NCBI RefSeq assembly: GCF_030646615.1
Contig: NZ_JAUSLG010000053.1
Coordinates: 1-53,505 of the forward strand
Source: Phenylobacterium sp.
Lineage (GTDB): Bacteria > Pseudomonadota > Alphaproteobacteria > Caulobacterales > Caulobacteraceae
DNA length: 53,505 nucleotides
Direction of reading: 5' to 3'
Under the pieces are notes generated by a model. That model was not told the origin of the DNA. It saw nothing but the letters and a program-made list of their open reading frames with translations, and searched no databases. The translations under genes were made by a program, and so were the position numbers. Shown piece by piece: positions 43,523 through 52,904 of the stretch; the first letter of the stretch is position 1, and each line of letters begins with the position of its first letter.

Positions 43523-45778
43523 ATGACCCTCTCTGCGCCTCATCCCCAGGGCGTCCGCACTGTTGCGCCGGCCCTGTTCGGCGTCACCGTCTTCGCCAGC
43601 GCGTCCCTGGTCTTCATGGTCCAACCCATGGCGGCCAAGCTGCTCCTGCCGCTCATGGGGGGCACGCCGGCGGTCTGGAACACCAGCATGGCCTTCTTCC
43701 AGAGCGCCCTGCTGCTCGGCTACGCCTATGCCCATCTGTTGCAGAAGGTGGGCTCTGTCCGCCGTCAGCTGTTGATCCATGGGGGCGCGCTGCTGCTGGC
43801 CGCCCTGGTCCTGCCCCTGCGGATCCATGAGGTGCTGGGGCCGCCGACCTCGGATCATCCGGCGCTCTGGCTGTTGGGCGCCCTTGCGCTGATGGTCGGC
43901 GCGCCCTTTGCGGTGCTGTCGGCCACGGCGCCCCTGGCCCAGGCCTGGCATGCCCGCATCTATCGCGAGGGTGAGGGGCGGGGCCCCTATGTCCTCTATG
44001 CAGCCAGCAATCTGGGCAGCCTGATCGCCCTGCTGGCCTATCCCATCGCCGTGGAGCCGACCCTGGCCATCCAGGCCCAGAGCCTGGTCTGGAGCCTGGG
44101 CTATGGCGGTTTCGCGGTCCTGATGGCGGCCCTGGGCCTGATGGTCGCCCGCGCCCCGACCCAATTCGCGCCGGCTCCGGCGGCTCTGGCTGAAGGCCAG
44201 ATGACGGCGTCTGGTCGAATATGGCGAACCCGACTGATCTGGATCGGCCTGGCGGCCATCCCCTCGAGCCTGATGCTGGGGGTCACCACCCACATCACCA
44301 CCGATGTGGCCTCGGCGCCCTTTATCTGGGTCGTGCCGCTCGCCCTCTACCTGCTGACCTTCGTGATCGCCTTTCAGGACCGGCCGCTCATCTCCCGGGA
44401 TATCGGCCTCGTGCTCCATGCCGCGGCCCTGGCGGCCTGCGCCGTCATCCTGCCCTTTCACACCACCAATCTCGTGCTCCTGCTGGCCATCCATCTGGCG
44501 GCCTTCTTTTTCACCGCCCTGGTCTGCCATCAGGCCCTGGTGGCGCGACGCCCGCCGCCGGCGCGGTTAACGGAATTCTATCTCTGCCTCTCCATCGGCG
44601 GCGTCCTGGGGGGCGGGTTCAACGCCTTCCTGGCCCCGCTGATCTTCACCAATGTCTGGGAATATCCCCTGGCCCTGGCCCTGGGCGTCCTGGCGCGGCC
44701 CTGGGAGATGGCGACAGACAAGTCCTGGCGGTGGGGCCTCTTCGCCATCGCCGTGGTCGCGCTGATCGCCGCCCCGGTGCTGGCCGGCCTCTATGCGGGC
44801 AGCGAGTCTGTAGTCCGCATTCTGCTCGGGATCGTCGTGGTCTCGGCCTTCCTCATCCGGCGGAGCACGGTGCTCTTCCTGGCGGCCATCATCATGCTGC
44901 TGATCTCCGCCCAGATGGTGGGCGATCGGGTCGATGTGCGCCAGCAATGGCGCAGCTTCTTCGGCGTGGCGCGCCAATCGGTCATGCCGGTCGCGGCCCT
45001 GGGGGGCGAGGTCAGGATGCTGGCCCACGGCACCACCCTGCACGGCGCCCAGGCCACGTCGCCAGGCCATCGCTGCCGTCCCATCGTCTATTACGCGCCG
45101 GAGACGCCCATCGGTCAGGTCTTCGCCGCCAAGCGCGCCGAGAAGGCCAGCCTGACCATCGGCGCGGTCGGCCTGGGGACCGGAACCGTGGCGGCCTATG
45201 TGCGGGCGGAGGACCAGATGACCTTCTTCGAGATCGATCCGATGATGGTCGCCATCGCCAACGACCCCGCCTATTTCAGCTACACCACCGAATGCGCCAA
45301 AGGGCCGATCGACTATGTGATCGGCGACGCCCGCCTGACCCTGCAGGACCAGCCGGAGGGCCGGTTCGACCTGCTGTTGCTGGACGCCTTCTCGTCGGAC
45401 GCGGTGCCCGCCCACCTGCTGACCGTGGAGGCCGTGCGGATGTATCTGGCGCGGCTGAAGCCCGATGGCGTGCTGATCATGCACCTGTCCAATCGCAATC
45501 TGGACCTGATCTCGCCGGCCATGGCGGTGGTCGAGGCGGCCGGCGGGGTGGGCCTCCTGCAGCGTCACGCGGCGGCCTATGACAGCCCGCCGCTCTGGGA
45601 GTCGGCCGAGGATGTGGTGATCGTCGCCCGCACCGAGGCCGCTCTGGCCGCCTATGAGAACGATGTCCGCTGGGACCCTATCGACCCGACCCTGGCCGCC
45701 CCCTGGACCGACGCCTACACCAACCTGCCTGGGGCGATGTATGCGCGGATGAAGGAGATCTGGACCTGGCTGCCCTGA
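43523..45778 (+). CDS. Polytopic membrane protein fused to a spermidine-synthase-like domain
   Basis: The 751-residue protein has about 12 membrane helices (residues 1-470), then a soluble SAM-dependent-transferase-like domain of the polyamine synthase family: IGAVGLGTGTVAAYVRAED, MTFFEIDPMMVAIAND, RFDLLLLDAFSSDAVPAHLL and LKPDGVLIMHLSNRNLDL. True spermidine synthases use decarboxylated SAM; the domain's substrate here is unknown. Such membrane fusions are common in proteobacteria but uncharacterised. ATG at 43523 has no strong ribosome site. It is inserted between cinA and ispDF and ends seven bases before the ispDF stop. Confidence 0.9.
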   Translation: MTLSAPHPQGVRTVAPALFGVTVFASASLVFMVQPMAAKLLLPLMGGTPAVWNTSMAFFQSALLLGYAYAHLLQKVGSVRRQLLIHGGALLLAALVLPLRIHEVLGPPTSDHPALWLLGALALMVGAPFAVLSATAPLAQAWHARIYREGEGRGPYVLYAASNLGSLIALLAYPIAVEPTLAIQAQSLVWSLGYGGFAVLMAALGLMVARAPTQFAPAPAALAEGQMTASGRIWRTRLIWIGLAAIPSSLMLGVTTHITTDVASAPFIWVVPLALYLLTFVIAFQDRPLISRDIGLVLHAAALAACAVILPFHTTNLVLLLAIHLAAFFFTALVCHQALVARRPPPARLTEFYLCLSIGGVLGGGFNAFLAPLIFTNVWEYPLALALGVLARPWEMATDKSWRWGLFAIAVVALIAAPVLAGLYAGSESVVRILLGIVVVSAFLIRRSTVLFLAAIIMLLISAQMVGDRVDVRQQWRSFFGVARQSVMPVAALGGEVRMLAHGTTLHGAQATSPGHRCRPIVYYAPETPIGQVFAAKRAEKASLTIGAVGLGTGTVAAYVRAEDQMTFFEIDPMMVAIANDPAYFSYTTECAKGPIDYVIGDARLTLQDQPEGRFDLLLLDAFSSDAVPAHLLTVEAVRMYLARLKPDGVLIMHLSNRNLDLISPAMAVVEAAGGVGLLQRHAAAYDSPPLWESAEDVVIVARTEAALAAYENDVRWDPIDPTLAAPWTDAYTNLPGAMYARMKEIWTWLP

Positions 45779-45785
45779 GGTCGAG

Positions 45786-46934
45786 CTATCGCGGGGTCTC
45801 GACCGTCGCCAGGGCCTGGGCGGCTAGGCCTTCCTGGCGGCCGGTGAAGCCCATGCCCTCGGTCGTCGTCGCCTTGACGCTGATCCGGTCTTCCGGGAGA
45901 CCGAGGATCTCCGCCAGGCGGGCGCGCATGGCGTCCCGGTGCGGCCGGATCTTAGGCCGTTCGCAGATCAGGGTGACGTCCACATTGACGATCTCGCCGC
46001 CGCGGCTCCGCACCAGTTGGGCGGCGTGAGCCAGGAACTGATCGGAAGAAGCGCCTCGCCACTGGGGATCGCTGGGGGGAAAGTGTTCGCCGATATCGCC
46101 GGCCCCGATGGCGCCCAGCAGGGCGTCGGTCAGGGCGTGGAGGCCGGCGTCGGCGTCGGAATGGCCGACCAGGGTCTGGTCGTGGTCGATGCGCACGCCA
46201 CAGAGCCAGACTGCGTCGCCGGGTCCCCAGCGGTGGGCGTCGAACCCCTGGCCGGTGCGGACCAGCCGGGCGCCGGCGGCGAGTCGTTCAGCCATGGCGA
46301 AGTCCTCCGGATAGGTCAGCTTGAACAGCAGCGGGTCGCCGGGACAGATCGTCACCAAACCGCCGGCGGCGGTCACCACCTGGGCGTCGTCCGTGGGCTC
46401 CTGGTCGCTGGACCAGGCGCCATAGGCGGCCGTGAGCCGATCCAGGGCGAAGACCTGGGGAGTCTGGGCGCGCCAAAGCCCTTCGCGGGAGGGGGTTTCG
46501 AGGACGGGGCCGGCCTGCCGCTTGAGGGTGTCGGCGAGGGGGAGGGCGAGGACCGCCCCATCGGATCCGCCGAGGGCGTCGAGCGCCTGCGACACATGGT
46601 CCCGGGTGAGGAAGGGGCGGGCCGCGTCGTGGATGAGGACAGGCTGGTCCGCCCGCGGCGGCGACAAGGCCGCGATCGCAGCCCGGACCGAGCCCGACCG
46701 GGTGGCGCCCCCCTCGACCAGGGTGATGCGGGGCAGCCCGTCCAGCGCCGTCCCTGCGGTCTGCATCATGTCTGGGGCGACGGCCACGGCGATCTGGTCG
46801 GCGCCGGCGGCCAAAAGCGCTTCCACCGACCAGCGGGCGATGGCCCGGCCGCCCAGCGGGCGCCAGGCCTTGGGCGTCCCTGCGCCCGCGCGGGTCCCGC
46901 TTCCCGCGGCGACGACAATGGCCGAAAAGCTCAT
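45786..46934 (-). CDS. ispDF: Bifunctional IspD/IspF (MEP pathway cytidylyltransferase and cyclodiphosphate synthase)
   Basis: The 382-residue fusion catalyses two non-consecutive MEP-pathway steps. The N-terminal IspD half (1-220) has IVVAAGSGTRAGAGTPKAW, IHDAARPFLTRDHV and AQTPQVFALDRL; the C-terminal IspF half starts at about residue 225 with the metal pair Asp232/His234 in GQGFDAHRWG, SDADAGLHALTDALLG, GDIGEHFPPSDPQW and KATTTEGMGFTGR. Fused IspDF is common in alphaproteobacteria. dxr of the same pathway is at 4.6 kb. It is divergent from dusB with 90 bases between. Confidence 0.97.
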   Translation of the reverse strand: MSFSAIVVAAGSGTRAGAGTPKAWRPLGGRAIARWSVEALLAAGADQIAVAVAPDMMQTAGTALDGLPRITLVEGGATRSGSVRAAIAALSPPRADQPVLIHDAARPFLTRDHVSQALDALGGSDGAVLALPLADTLKRQAGPVLETPSREGLWRAQTPQVFALDRLTAAYGAWSSDQEPTDDAQVVTAAGGLVTICPGDPLLFKLTYPEDFAMAERLAAGARLVRTGQGFDAHRWGPGDAVWLCGVRIDHDQTLVGHSDADAGLHALTDALLGAIGAGDIGEHFPPSDPQWRGASSDQFLAHAAQLVRSRGGEIVNVDVTLICERPKIRPHRDAMRARLAEILGLPEDRISVKATTTEGMGFTGRQEGLAAQALATVETPR

Positions 46935-46990
46935 GCGGCGTGTTTAGGGCGCCAAGTCCTGTTGTCCAGGCTTTACGGCGCCGCACAAAT

Positions 46991-47004
46991 TGCCTAAAAA
47001 GGCA
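46991..47004 (+). promoter_or_regulatory. Small hairpin in the ispDF-dusB divergent region
   Basis: TGCCT (46991-46995) and AGGCA (47000-47004) flank AAAA, just ahead of the dusB ribosome site AAGGG (47010-47014). It may be an operator or 5'-leader hairpin. No convincing sigma54-type promoter was seen. Confidence 0.3.
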
Positions 47005-47024
47005 GCGGTAAGGGTGATCATAAA

Positions 47025-48032
47025 ATGAGCAACAAGCTCAAGGTCGGGGAAATAGAGGTTGCTGGGCGCGTCTGGATCGCCCCCATGACCGGCGTGTCCG
47101 ATCTTCCATTTCGTCGCGCGGCCAGCCGTCTGGGCGCACCCTATGTGGCCACGGAAATGGTCGCTTCGGACGAGTTCGCCCGTGGGCGGCCAGACGTGGT
47201 CCGCCGCGCCGCCGTCGGCGAGGGCCTGCCCCTGATGGTGGTTCAGCTGGTTGGCCGAGATCCGGCCACCATGGCCCAGGGCGCCCGCCTGGCGGCCAAG
47301 GCCGGCGCCGAGATCATCGACCTCAATTTCGGCTGCCCGGCCCGCGAAGTGACCGGCGTCGCCTGCGGCTCGGCCCTGATGCGCGAGCCCGACCTGGCCG
47401 AATCCATCGTTGATGCGGTGGCGCAGGCGGTGGCCGTGCCCGTCACCGTGAAGATGCGCCTGGGCTGGGACGCCGCCAACCTCAATGCGCCGGAACTCGC
47501 CGTGCGATGCGTCGGCGTCGGGGCCCGGGCGGTCACCGTCCATGGCCGCACCCGCAGCCAGTTCTACAAGGGCGCGGCGGACTGGGCCGCCGTGGCCAGG
47601 GTCAAGGCCGCCGTGGACGTGCCGGTTATCGTCAATGGCGACATCGTCGATGGCGACACCGCCCGCCAGGCCCTGGCGCTCTCGGGCGCCGACGGCGTCA
47701 TGGTGGGCCGCGGCGTCTATGGCCGGCCCTGGATCGCCGCCGAGATCGAGGCGGCCCTGGCGGGCCAGCCCTTCGAAGGTCCGGATGCGGCCACAAGACT
47801 TGCGATCGTCCTCGCCCATTTCGAGGACGCCCTGGACTTCTATGGCGCTCGCCTGGGCTTGAGGATCTTCCGCAAGCACCTGGCCGCCTACATCGATAAC
47901 GCGCCTTGGCCCACGCAGGCCGAGGCCAGGCGGGCCGCCCGTTCGCGGCTCTGCCGACTGGAGGATCCGTCAGAGGTGAAATCTGAACTGGCTGCGCTCT
48001 GGCGCGGCCCTGAGGCGAGGTTGGCCGCATGA
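47025..48032 (+). CDS. dusB: tRNA-dihydrouridine synthase (NifR3/DusB family)
   Basis: Dus enzymes reduce uridines in the tRNA D-loop with FMN and NADPH. The 335-residue product shows VWIAPMTGVSDLPFRR, EIIDLNFGCPAREVTG with the catalytic Cys, VTVKMRLGWD, VTVHGRTRSQFYKG and VNGDIVDGDTAR, plus MVGRGVYGRPWI for FMN. In alphaproteobacteria this gene (formerly nifR3) typically leads the ntrBC operon, as here. It is coupled to ntrB by ATGA. Confidence 0.96.
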   Translation: MSNKLKVGEIEVAGRVWIAPMTGVSDLPFRRAASRLGAPYVATEMVASDEFARGRPDVVRRAAVGEGLPLMVVQLVGRDPATMAQGARLAAKAGAEIIDLNFGCPAREVTGVACGSALMREPDLAESIVDAVAQAVAVPVTVKMRLGWDAANLNAPELAVRCVGVGARAVTVHGRTRSQFYKGAADWAAVARVKAAVDVPVIVNGDIVDGDTARQALALSGADGVMVGRGVYGRPWIAAEIEAALAGQPFEGPDAATRLAIVLAHFEDALDFYGARLGLRIFRKHLAAYIDNAPWPTQAEARRAARSRLCRLEDPSEVKSELAALWRGPEARLAA

Positions 48033-49144
48033 CGAGCCGGACCAAGACGACATCCAGCGGCGCAGAGCTTTCGGCGCTCAAATCCGCCGCCTTCGACCTG
48101 AGCCCCGAACCGGCCATGGTCATCGACCGTGACGGCGCGCTCATTGCGGTCAATGAGGCCGCAGAAGCCCTCTTTGGCCAGGGCCTGGGCCTCCTGGCTC
48201 GAGGCCGTTTTCGGGCGGCCCTGCCGCCGGGCTCTCCCCTGGTCGAGCTGCTCAATCGCGCCCTCGAGGAGGGCGGTGCGGTGCGCGAGCGGGGCATCGG
48301 CATGAACCTCTTCGGTCTTCCCCCCTTCGAGGCCGATGGCGCGGCCGCCCCGCTGGGGGATGGCTCGGTCCTGCTGACCCTGCAGGTCAAGGGCGGGGTC
48401 TTCTCGGAATTCGCTGGCGATGTGGCGGGCCTGCGCTCGATCATGGGCCTGGGCCGCATGCTGGCCCACGAGATCAAGAACCCCCTGGCGGGCATCCGCG
48501 GCGCCGCCCAGCTGCTGAAGGCCGGCGCCAAGGCCGAGGACGTGCCCCTGGCTCAACTGATCGTCGATGAGACCGATCGGGTGAAGCGCCTGGTGGACCG
48601 GATGGAGGTGTTCGCCGACGACGCCCCGCCAGCCCGCAATCCGGTCAATATCCATGAGGTGCTCGACCGCGTCCGCGCCCTGGCGGTGAACGGCGTGGCC
48701 GACGGCCTTTTGCTGCGGGAGCAGTACGATCCCTCGCTGCCCTCGACCCCGGGGGATGAGGATCAGCTGATCCAGGTCTTCCTGAACCTGGTCAAGAACG
48801 CCTCAGAGGCCGCCCACGCCCGCGGCGACGGGCGCGGCGAGGTGCTGATCACAACCGCCTACCGCCACGGAGTCCGGGTGCGCTCGGCCAAGGACCGCCA
48901 GCTGCGCGGCACGCCTCTGGAAGTGCGGATCCAGGACAATGGCCCCGGCGTGCCCCCGCACCTGCGCGAGAGCCTCTTCCAGCCCTTCATCACCACCAAG
49001 CCCAACGGTGCGGGTCTTGGCCTGGCGCTCGTCTCCAAGCTGGTGGCCGGCCATGGCGGCCTGATCGATTTCGAGTCTGAACCTGGGCGGACAGTTTTCC
49101 GCGTGTTGCTTCCCATTGTGACCGAAAAGGACGTCTCGGCATGA
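48029..49144 (+). CDS. ntrB: Nitrogen regulation sensor histidine kinase NtrB
   Basis: The 371-residue soluble kinase has an N-terminal PAS domain (about 20-125, [20 protein letters not shown]), the phosphorylated His147 in [20 protein letters not shown], and ATPase boxes [12 protein letters not shown] (N), IQDNGPGVP (G1), [19 protein letters not shown] (F/G2). NtrB responds to nitrogen status through PII and controls NtrC. It overlaps dusB and ntrC by ATGA at both ends. Confidence 0.97.
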   Translation: MTSRTKTTSSGAELSALKSAAFDLSPEPAMVIDRDGALIAVNEAAEALFGQGLGLLARGRFRAALPPGSPLVELLNRALEEGGAVRERGIGMNLFGLPPFEADGAAAPLGDGSVLLTLQVKGGVFSEFAGDVAGLRSIMGLGRMLAHEIKNPLAGIRGAAQLLKAGAKAEDVPLAQLIVDETDRVKRLVDRMEVFADDAPPARNPVNIHEVLDRVRALAVNGVADGLLLREQYDPSLPSTPGDEDQLIQVFLNLVKNASEAAHARGDGRGEVLITTAYRHGVRVRSAKDRQLRGTPLEVRIQDNGPGVPPHLRESLFQPFITTKPNGAGLGLALVSKLVAGHGGLIDFESEPGRTVFRVLLPIVTEKDVSA

Positions 49145-50568
49145 GCGCCGCAGGTAAGAAGATCCTCATTGCGGATGACGATTCCTCCATCCGACTTGTC
49201 CTGTCCCAGTCCTTCACCCGCCTGGGCTATCAGGTTCGCGCCACCGGCAACGCCTCGACCCTGCTGAAGTGGGTGTCCGAAGGCGAGGGCGACCTGGTCA
49301 TCACCGACGTGATGATGCCCGACGAGAACGTGTTCGACGTGCTGCCGCGCATCCGCAAGGAGCGCCCCAAGCTGCCGGTCATCGTGATGAGCGCGCAGAA
49401 CACCCTGTTGACCGCCGTCAACGCCGCCGAGATCGGCGCCTTCGACTATGTGCCCAAGCCCTTCGACCTGGACGACATGACAGCCGTGGCGCGCCGGGCC
49501 CTGTCGCGTCCGGCCGACGCCGAAGCCTCCCGCGCCCAGGCCCGGGCCATGCGCGACGAGCGCCTGCCGCTGATCGGCCGCTCTACCCCGATGCAGGAGG
49601 TCTATCGCACCATCGCCCGTCTGGTCGGCGCCGACCTGACGGTGCTGATCCTCGGCGAGTCCGGGACCGGCAAGGAGCTGGTGGCCCGCGCCCTGCATGA
49701 CATGGGTCGTCGCAAGGACGGCAAGTTCGTCGTCATCAACCTCGCGGCCACCCCGCGCGAGCGGGTCGAGACCGAGCTGTTTGGCCGCGCCGACACCGAG
49801 AGCGACAGCGGCAAGCTGGTGGAGGCCGACGGCGGGACCCTGTTCCTGGATGAGATCGGGGACATGCCCCTGGACGCCCAGACCCGCCTTCTGCGGGTGA
49901 TCGACGGCTCCGAGCCGGCCCTGAACCCCAAGACCGGCCGGCGGCCCAACGCCCGCCTCATCGCCGCCACCAATCGCGACCTGCGCGGCCTGATCCAGCA
50001 GGGCCTGTTCCGGGAGGATCTCTATTTCCGCCTGAACGTGGCGCCGATCCGCCTGCCGCCCCTGCGCGACCGGACAGAGGATATCCCCGACCTCGCGCGT
50101 TCCTTCCTGCTGCGGGCCAATCGCGAGGGCCTGCCGTCCAAGACCATCGACCAGGCCGCCCTGGAGCGGCTGAAGCTCCATGCCTGGCCGGGCAATGTCC
50201 GCGAGCTGGAGAACCTGATCCGCCGGATCTGCGCCCTCTACGCCGAAGAGCTGATCACGGCGCGCATCGTGGAAAAGGAGCTGGTGGATCAGCAGCCCAG
50301 TCAGCCTGGGCAGGAGGGGCCGCTGACCCTGGCCCAGCTCGTTGAGCGCCACCTTGGAGGTTATTTCGCCGAGCAGCCTGAGGGCGTGCCGCCGGCCGGC
50401 CTCTATGATCGGGTGCTGGAGGAGGTCGAGCGGCCGCTGATTCAGCTCACCCTGGCGGCCACCCGGGGCAATCAGGTGCGGGCGGCCGAGATCCTCGGCC
50501 TCAACCGCAACACCCTGCGCAAGAAGATCCAGGATCTGGGTGTGGATCTGACCCGCGGACGGCGTTGA
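49141..50568 (+). CDS. ntrC: Nitrogen response regulator NtrC without the GAFTGA motif
   Basis: The 475-residue protein has a receiver (residues 1-121, phospho-Asp56 in [10 protein letters not shown]), an AAA+ domain with Walker A GESGTGKE (172-179) and Walker B GGTLFLDE (231-238), [18 protein letters not shown], and a Fis-type helix-turn-helix ([20 protein letters not shown]). After ELFG (212-215) the sigma54-contacting loop is replaced by [11 protein letters not shown]: the GAFTGA motif is missing. Caulobacter NtrC and Rhodobacter capsulatus NtrC are known to lack it and act without sigma54. It should therefore be a sigma70-type regulator. The ntrB-ntrC junction is an ATGA overlap. Confidence 0.97.
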   Translation: MSAAGKKILIADDDSSIRLVLSQSFTRLGYQVRATGNASTLLKWVSEGEGDLVITDVMMPDENVFDVLPRIRKERPKLPVIVMSAQNTLLTAVNAAEIGAFDYVPKPFDLDDMTAVARRALSRPADAEASRAQARAMRDERLPLIGRSTPMQEVYRTIARLVGADLTVLILGESGTGKELVARALHDMGRRKDGKFVVINLAATPRERVETELFGRADTESDSGKLVEADGGTLFLDEIGDMPLDAQTRLLRVIDGSEPALNPKTGRRPNARLIAATNRDLRGLIQQGLFREDLYFRLNVAPIRLPPLRDRTEDIPDLARSFLLRANREGLPSKTIDQAALERLKLHAWPGNVRELENLIRRICALYAEELITARIVEKELVDQQPSQPGQEGPLTLAQLVERHLGGYFAEQPEGVPPAGLYDRVLEEVERPLIQLTLAATRGNQVRAAEILGLNRNTLRKKIQDLGVDLTRGRR

Positions 50569-50611
50569 TCGACGGCGAACCCTCGGCTGCCAACAACCTG
50601 GCGTAATCTGG

Positions 50612-50625
50612 CAACATGAGTGTTG
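50612..50625. promoter_or_regulatory. Short palindrome in the ntrC-ntrY gap
   Basis: CAACA and TGTTG flank TGAG, 36 bases before the ntrY start. The 92-base gap is the only break in the dusB-ntrX run, so a promoter or operator for ntrYX may lie here; a TATAGA-like -10 candidate follows. Confidence 0.35.
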
Positions 50626-50660
50626 AGTTATAGACACAGTTGCGCCTAGGCTCATCTCGC

Positions 50661-52904
50661 ATGGCGTCGTCGACTCTGACATCGGGAGCGTCCAATGCGC
50701 CCGCCAGACTCTGGCGGGCGCTGCAGTCCCGCTATGTGCTGGGCGGCGGCTATATCCTGGCGGCGATCCTGACGGCGGTCGCCATTCTGCTGGCCGCTTC
50801 GCCCCCGGAAGCGGGGCCTTTGCGGCCGGCGTCGACGACCATCCTGACCGTCCTGAGCCTGAACCTGGTGCTGATCCTGGTTCTGGCCGCCCTGGTCGGT
50901 TTTCGCCTGCTGGCCCTGCTGGACGCCCGCTCGGTGGATGCGGGCGCGCGCCTGCATCTGCGGTTCGTCACCCTGTTCGCCCTGGCCGCCGTCGCGCCGG
51001 CCGTGGTGGTGGCCCTGTTCTATGGGGTCCTGGTCAATCGGGGCGTCGACAACTGGTTCAGCGAGCGGGTTCAGACGGTGGTGGAGAACTCCGCCACCGT
51101 GGCGCGCTCCTATGTGGAGGATCAGAAGCGCTATATCGGCGAGCATGTGTCGCTGATGTCGGTGGACCTGAACCGCGCGGCGCCGGCCCTGGGCGCCACG
51201 CCGGTGACCTTCAGCCACTTCCTGGCCCTGCAATCGGCCTATCACGGCTTTCCCGCCGCCTATCTGATCGACCGTGAAGGTCGGGTCCTGGCGAGGACCG
51301 AGGCGCCCGACGCGCCGGCCTACATGGTGCCGCCCGAATCGAGCTTCCAGGCGGCGGACGAGGGCGACATCTCGGTCCCGGCCTTCGACTCCGCTGACCT
51401 GATGCGAGCCCTCTACCGGCTGAACTCCTATCCAGACGCCTACCTCTACGTGACCCGTCCCGTGGAGTCGGGGATCATCAACCACCTCATCGAGGCCGAA
51501 GGCTCGCTGATCTCCTACCGTGAGGCGGCCCAGAGTCGGGCGCGCATCCAGACGGTCTTTGCGCTGAGCTATGTGGAGACCGCGCTCCTGGTCCTGGTGG
51601 GCGCGGTGTGGCTCGGCATGTCGGCGGCCAACGCCATCTCTGGTCCTGTCGCGCGGCTGGTCCAGGCCGCCGGCCGCGTGGCCAGCGGCGATCTCGACGC
51701 CCGCGTAGATGCGGACAATGACCCTGAAGAGATCGCCGTCTTGTCTCGTGCTTTCAATAGCATGACCCATGACCTTCAGGTGCAGCAGGAGGCCCTGAAG
51801 CGGGCCGGCGACGAGGCCGAACGCCGCCGTGAGTTCATCGAAACGGTGCTGTCCGAGGTGAGCGCCGGGGTCATCGGCCTGGACGAGGGCGGGCGCATCT
51901 CGGCGGTGAACCGCCAGGCCGCCCATCTGCTGGAACTGCCCGAAGAGATCGGTGCGGGGCAGACCCTGGCCGATCTCGTGCCTGAACTCGGCCCGGTGGC
52001 GGCCCAGGCGGCTGTCTCCGGCGAGGCCGAGGTCGAGGTGGATATCCAGCGGGACCGGGAAAATCACCGCCTGCGGGTCCGCGCCAGCCGGGGCGACAGC
52101 GGCCTGGTCCTGACCTTCGACGACATCACCCGTCTGGTGGCCGCCCAGCGCAACGCCGCCTGGAAGGACGTCGCCCGCCGCATCGCCCATGAGATCAAGA
52201 ACCCGCTGACGCCGATCCAGCTGTCGGCCGAGCGAATCCGGCGCAAGTTCCGCAAGAACGTGCCGGTCGCCGACCTGGAGACCTTTGACCGTTGCACCGA
52301 CACCATTGTCCGCCAGGTGGGCGATATCGGCCGGATGGTCGATGAGTTCTCCGCCTTCGCCCGCATGCCGGCGCCGCGGTTTTCGCCCCAGGACCTGGCC
52401 GAACTGGTGCGCGCCCAGGTGTTTTCCCAGCGGGTGGCCAATCCGGACATCGAGATCGAGCTGAAGGAGCCTCTACCGGACGCCTCGGCCATGGCCGATG
52501 GCCGCATGCTGGCCCAGGCCCTGACCAACATCCTGAAGAACGCCGCCGAGGCCGTGCACGCCCGCCTGGAGGCGACGCCCAAGCCAGCGGGACGCATCCG
52601 TGTGCGCATGGGCCTGGCCGACGACCTCGTCACCATCGAGGTGGAGGACAATGGGGTGGGCCTGCCGGAAAAGGACCGCGACCGGTTGACCGAGCCCTAT
52701 GTGACAACGCGCGAGAAGGGTACGGGCCTGGGCCTGGCCATCGTCAAGCGCATCCTCGAGGATCACGGCGGCGAGCTGGTCCTGGCCGATGCGACGCGGG
52801 GCCGCGGCGCCCGGGCCATTCTGCAAATTCCGGCCGGAGGCCGCCCGACCGGCGCGCCCCCGGCCTCCGAAATGATGCTCGAAGGAGAGTCCCATGGCGG
52901 CTGA
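50661..52904 (+). CDS. ntrY: Membrane sensor histidine kinase NtrY
   Basis: The 747-residue kinase has an N-terminal membrane region (three helices within residues 20-130), a periplasmic sensor segment of about 165 residues, another helix near 300-325, a HAMP domain (ISGPVARLVQAAGRVASG), a PAS domain (VSAGVIGLDEGGRISAVNRQA), the phosphorylated His510 in [13 protein letters not shown], and ATPase boxes ending TTREKGTGLGLAIVKRI. NtrY pairs with NtrX in nitrogen, redox and envelope control in alphaproteobacteria. ATG 50661 is preferred to a TTG 21 bases upstream. It overlaps ntrX by 11 bases. Confidence 0.96.
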   Translation: MASSTLTSGASNAPARLWRALQSRYVLGGGYILAAILTAVAILLAASPPEAGPLRPASTTILTVLSLNLVLILVLAALVGFRLLALLDARSVDAGARLHLRFVTLFALAAVAPAVVVALFYGVLVNRGVDNWFSERVQTVVENSATVARSYVEDQKRYIGEHVSLMSVDLNRAAPALGATPVTFSHFLALQSAYHGFPAAYLIDREGRVLARTEAPDAPAYMVPPESSFQAADEGDISVPAFDSADLMRALYRLNSYPDAYLYVTRPVESGIINHLIEAEGSLISYREAAQSRARIQTVFALSYVETALLVLVGAVWLGMSAANAISGPVARLVQAAGRVASGDLDARVDADNDPEEIAVLSRAFNSMTHDLQVQQEALKRAGDEAERRREFIETVLSEVSAGVIGLDEGGRISAVNRQAAHLLELPEEIGAGQTLADLVPELGPVAAQAAVSGEAEVEVDIQRDRENHRLRVRASRGDSGLVLTFDDITRLVAAQRNAAWKDVARRIAHEIKNPLTPIQLSAERIRRKFRKNVPVADLETFDRCTDTIVRQVGDIGRMVDEFSAFARMPAPRFSPQDLAELVRAQVFSQRVANPDIEIELKEPLPDASAMADGRMLAQALTNILKNAAEAVHARLEATPKPAGRIRVRMGLADDLVTIEVEDNGVGLPEKDRDRLTEPYVTTREKGTGLGLAIVKRILEDHGGELVLADATRGRGARAILQIPAGGRPTGAPPASEMMLEGESHGG

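Noticed and set aside
50605..50630. Possible sigma54 promoter before ntrY (TGGCAAC followed by a TTG)
   Set aside because: The spacing between the GG and the downstream element does not fit the -24/-12 consensus, and the GC element is absent.
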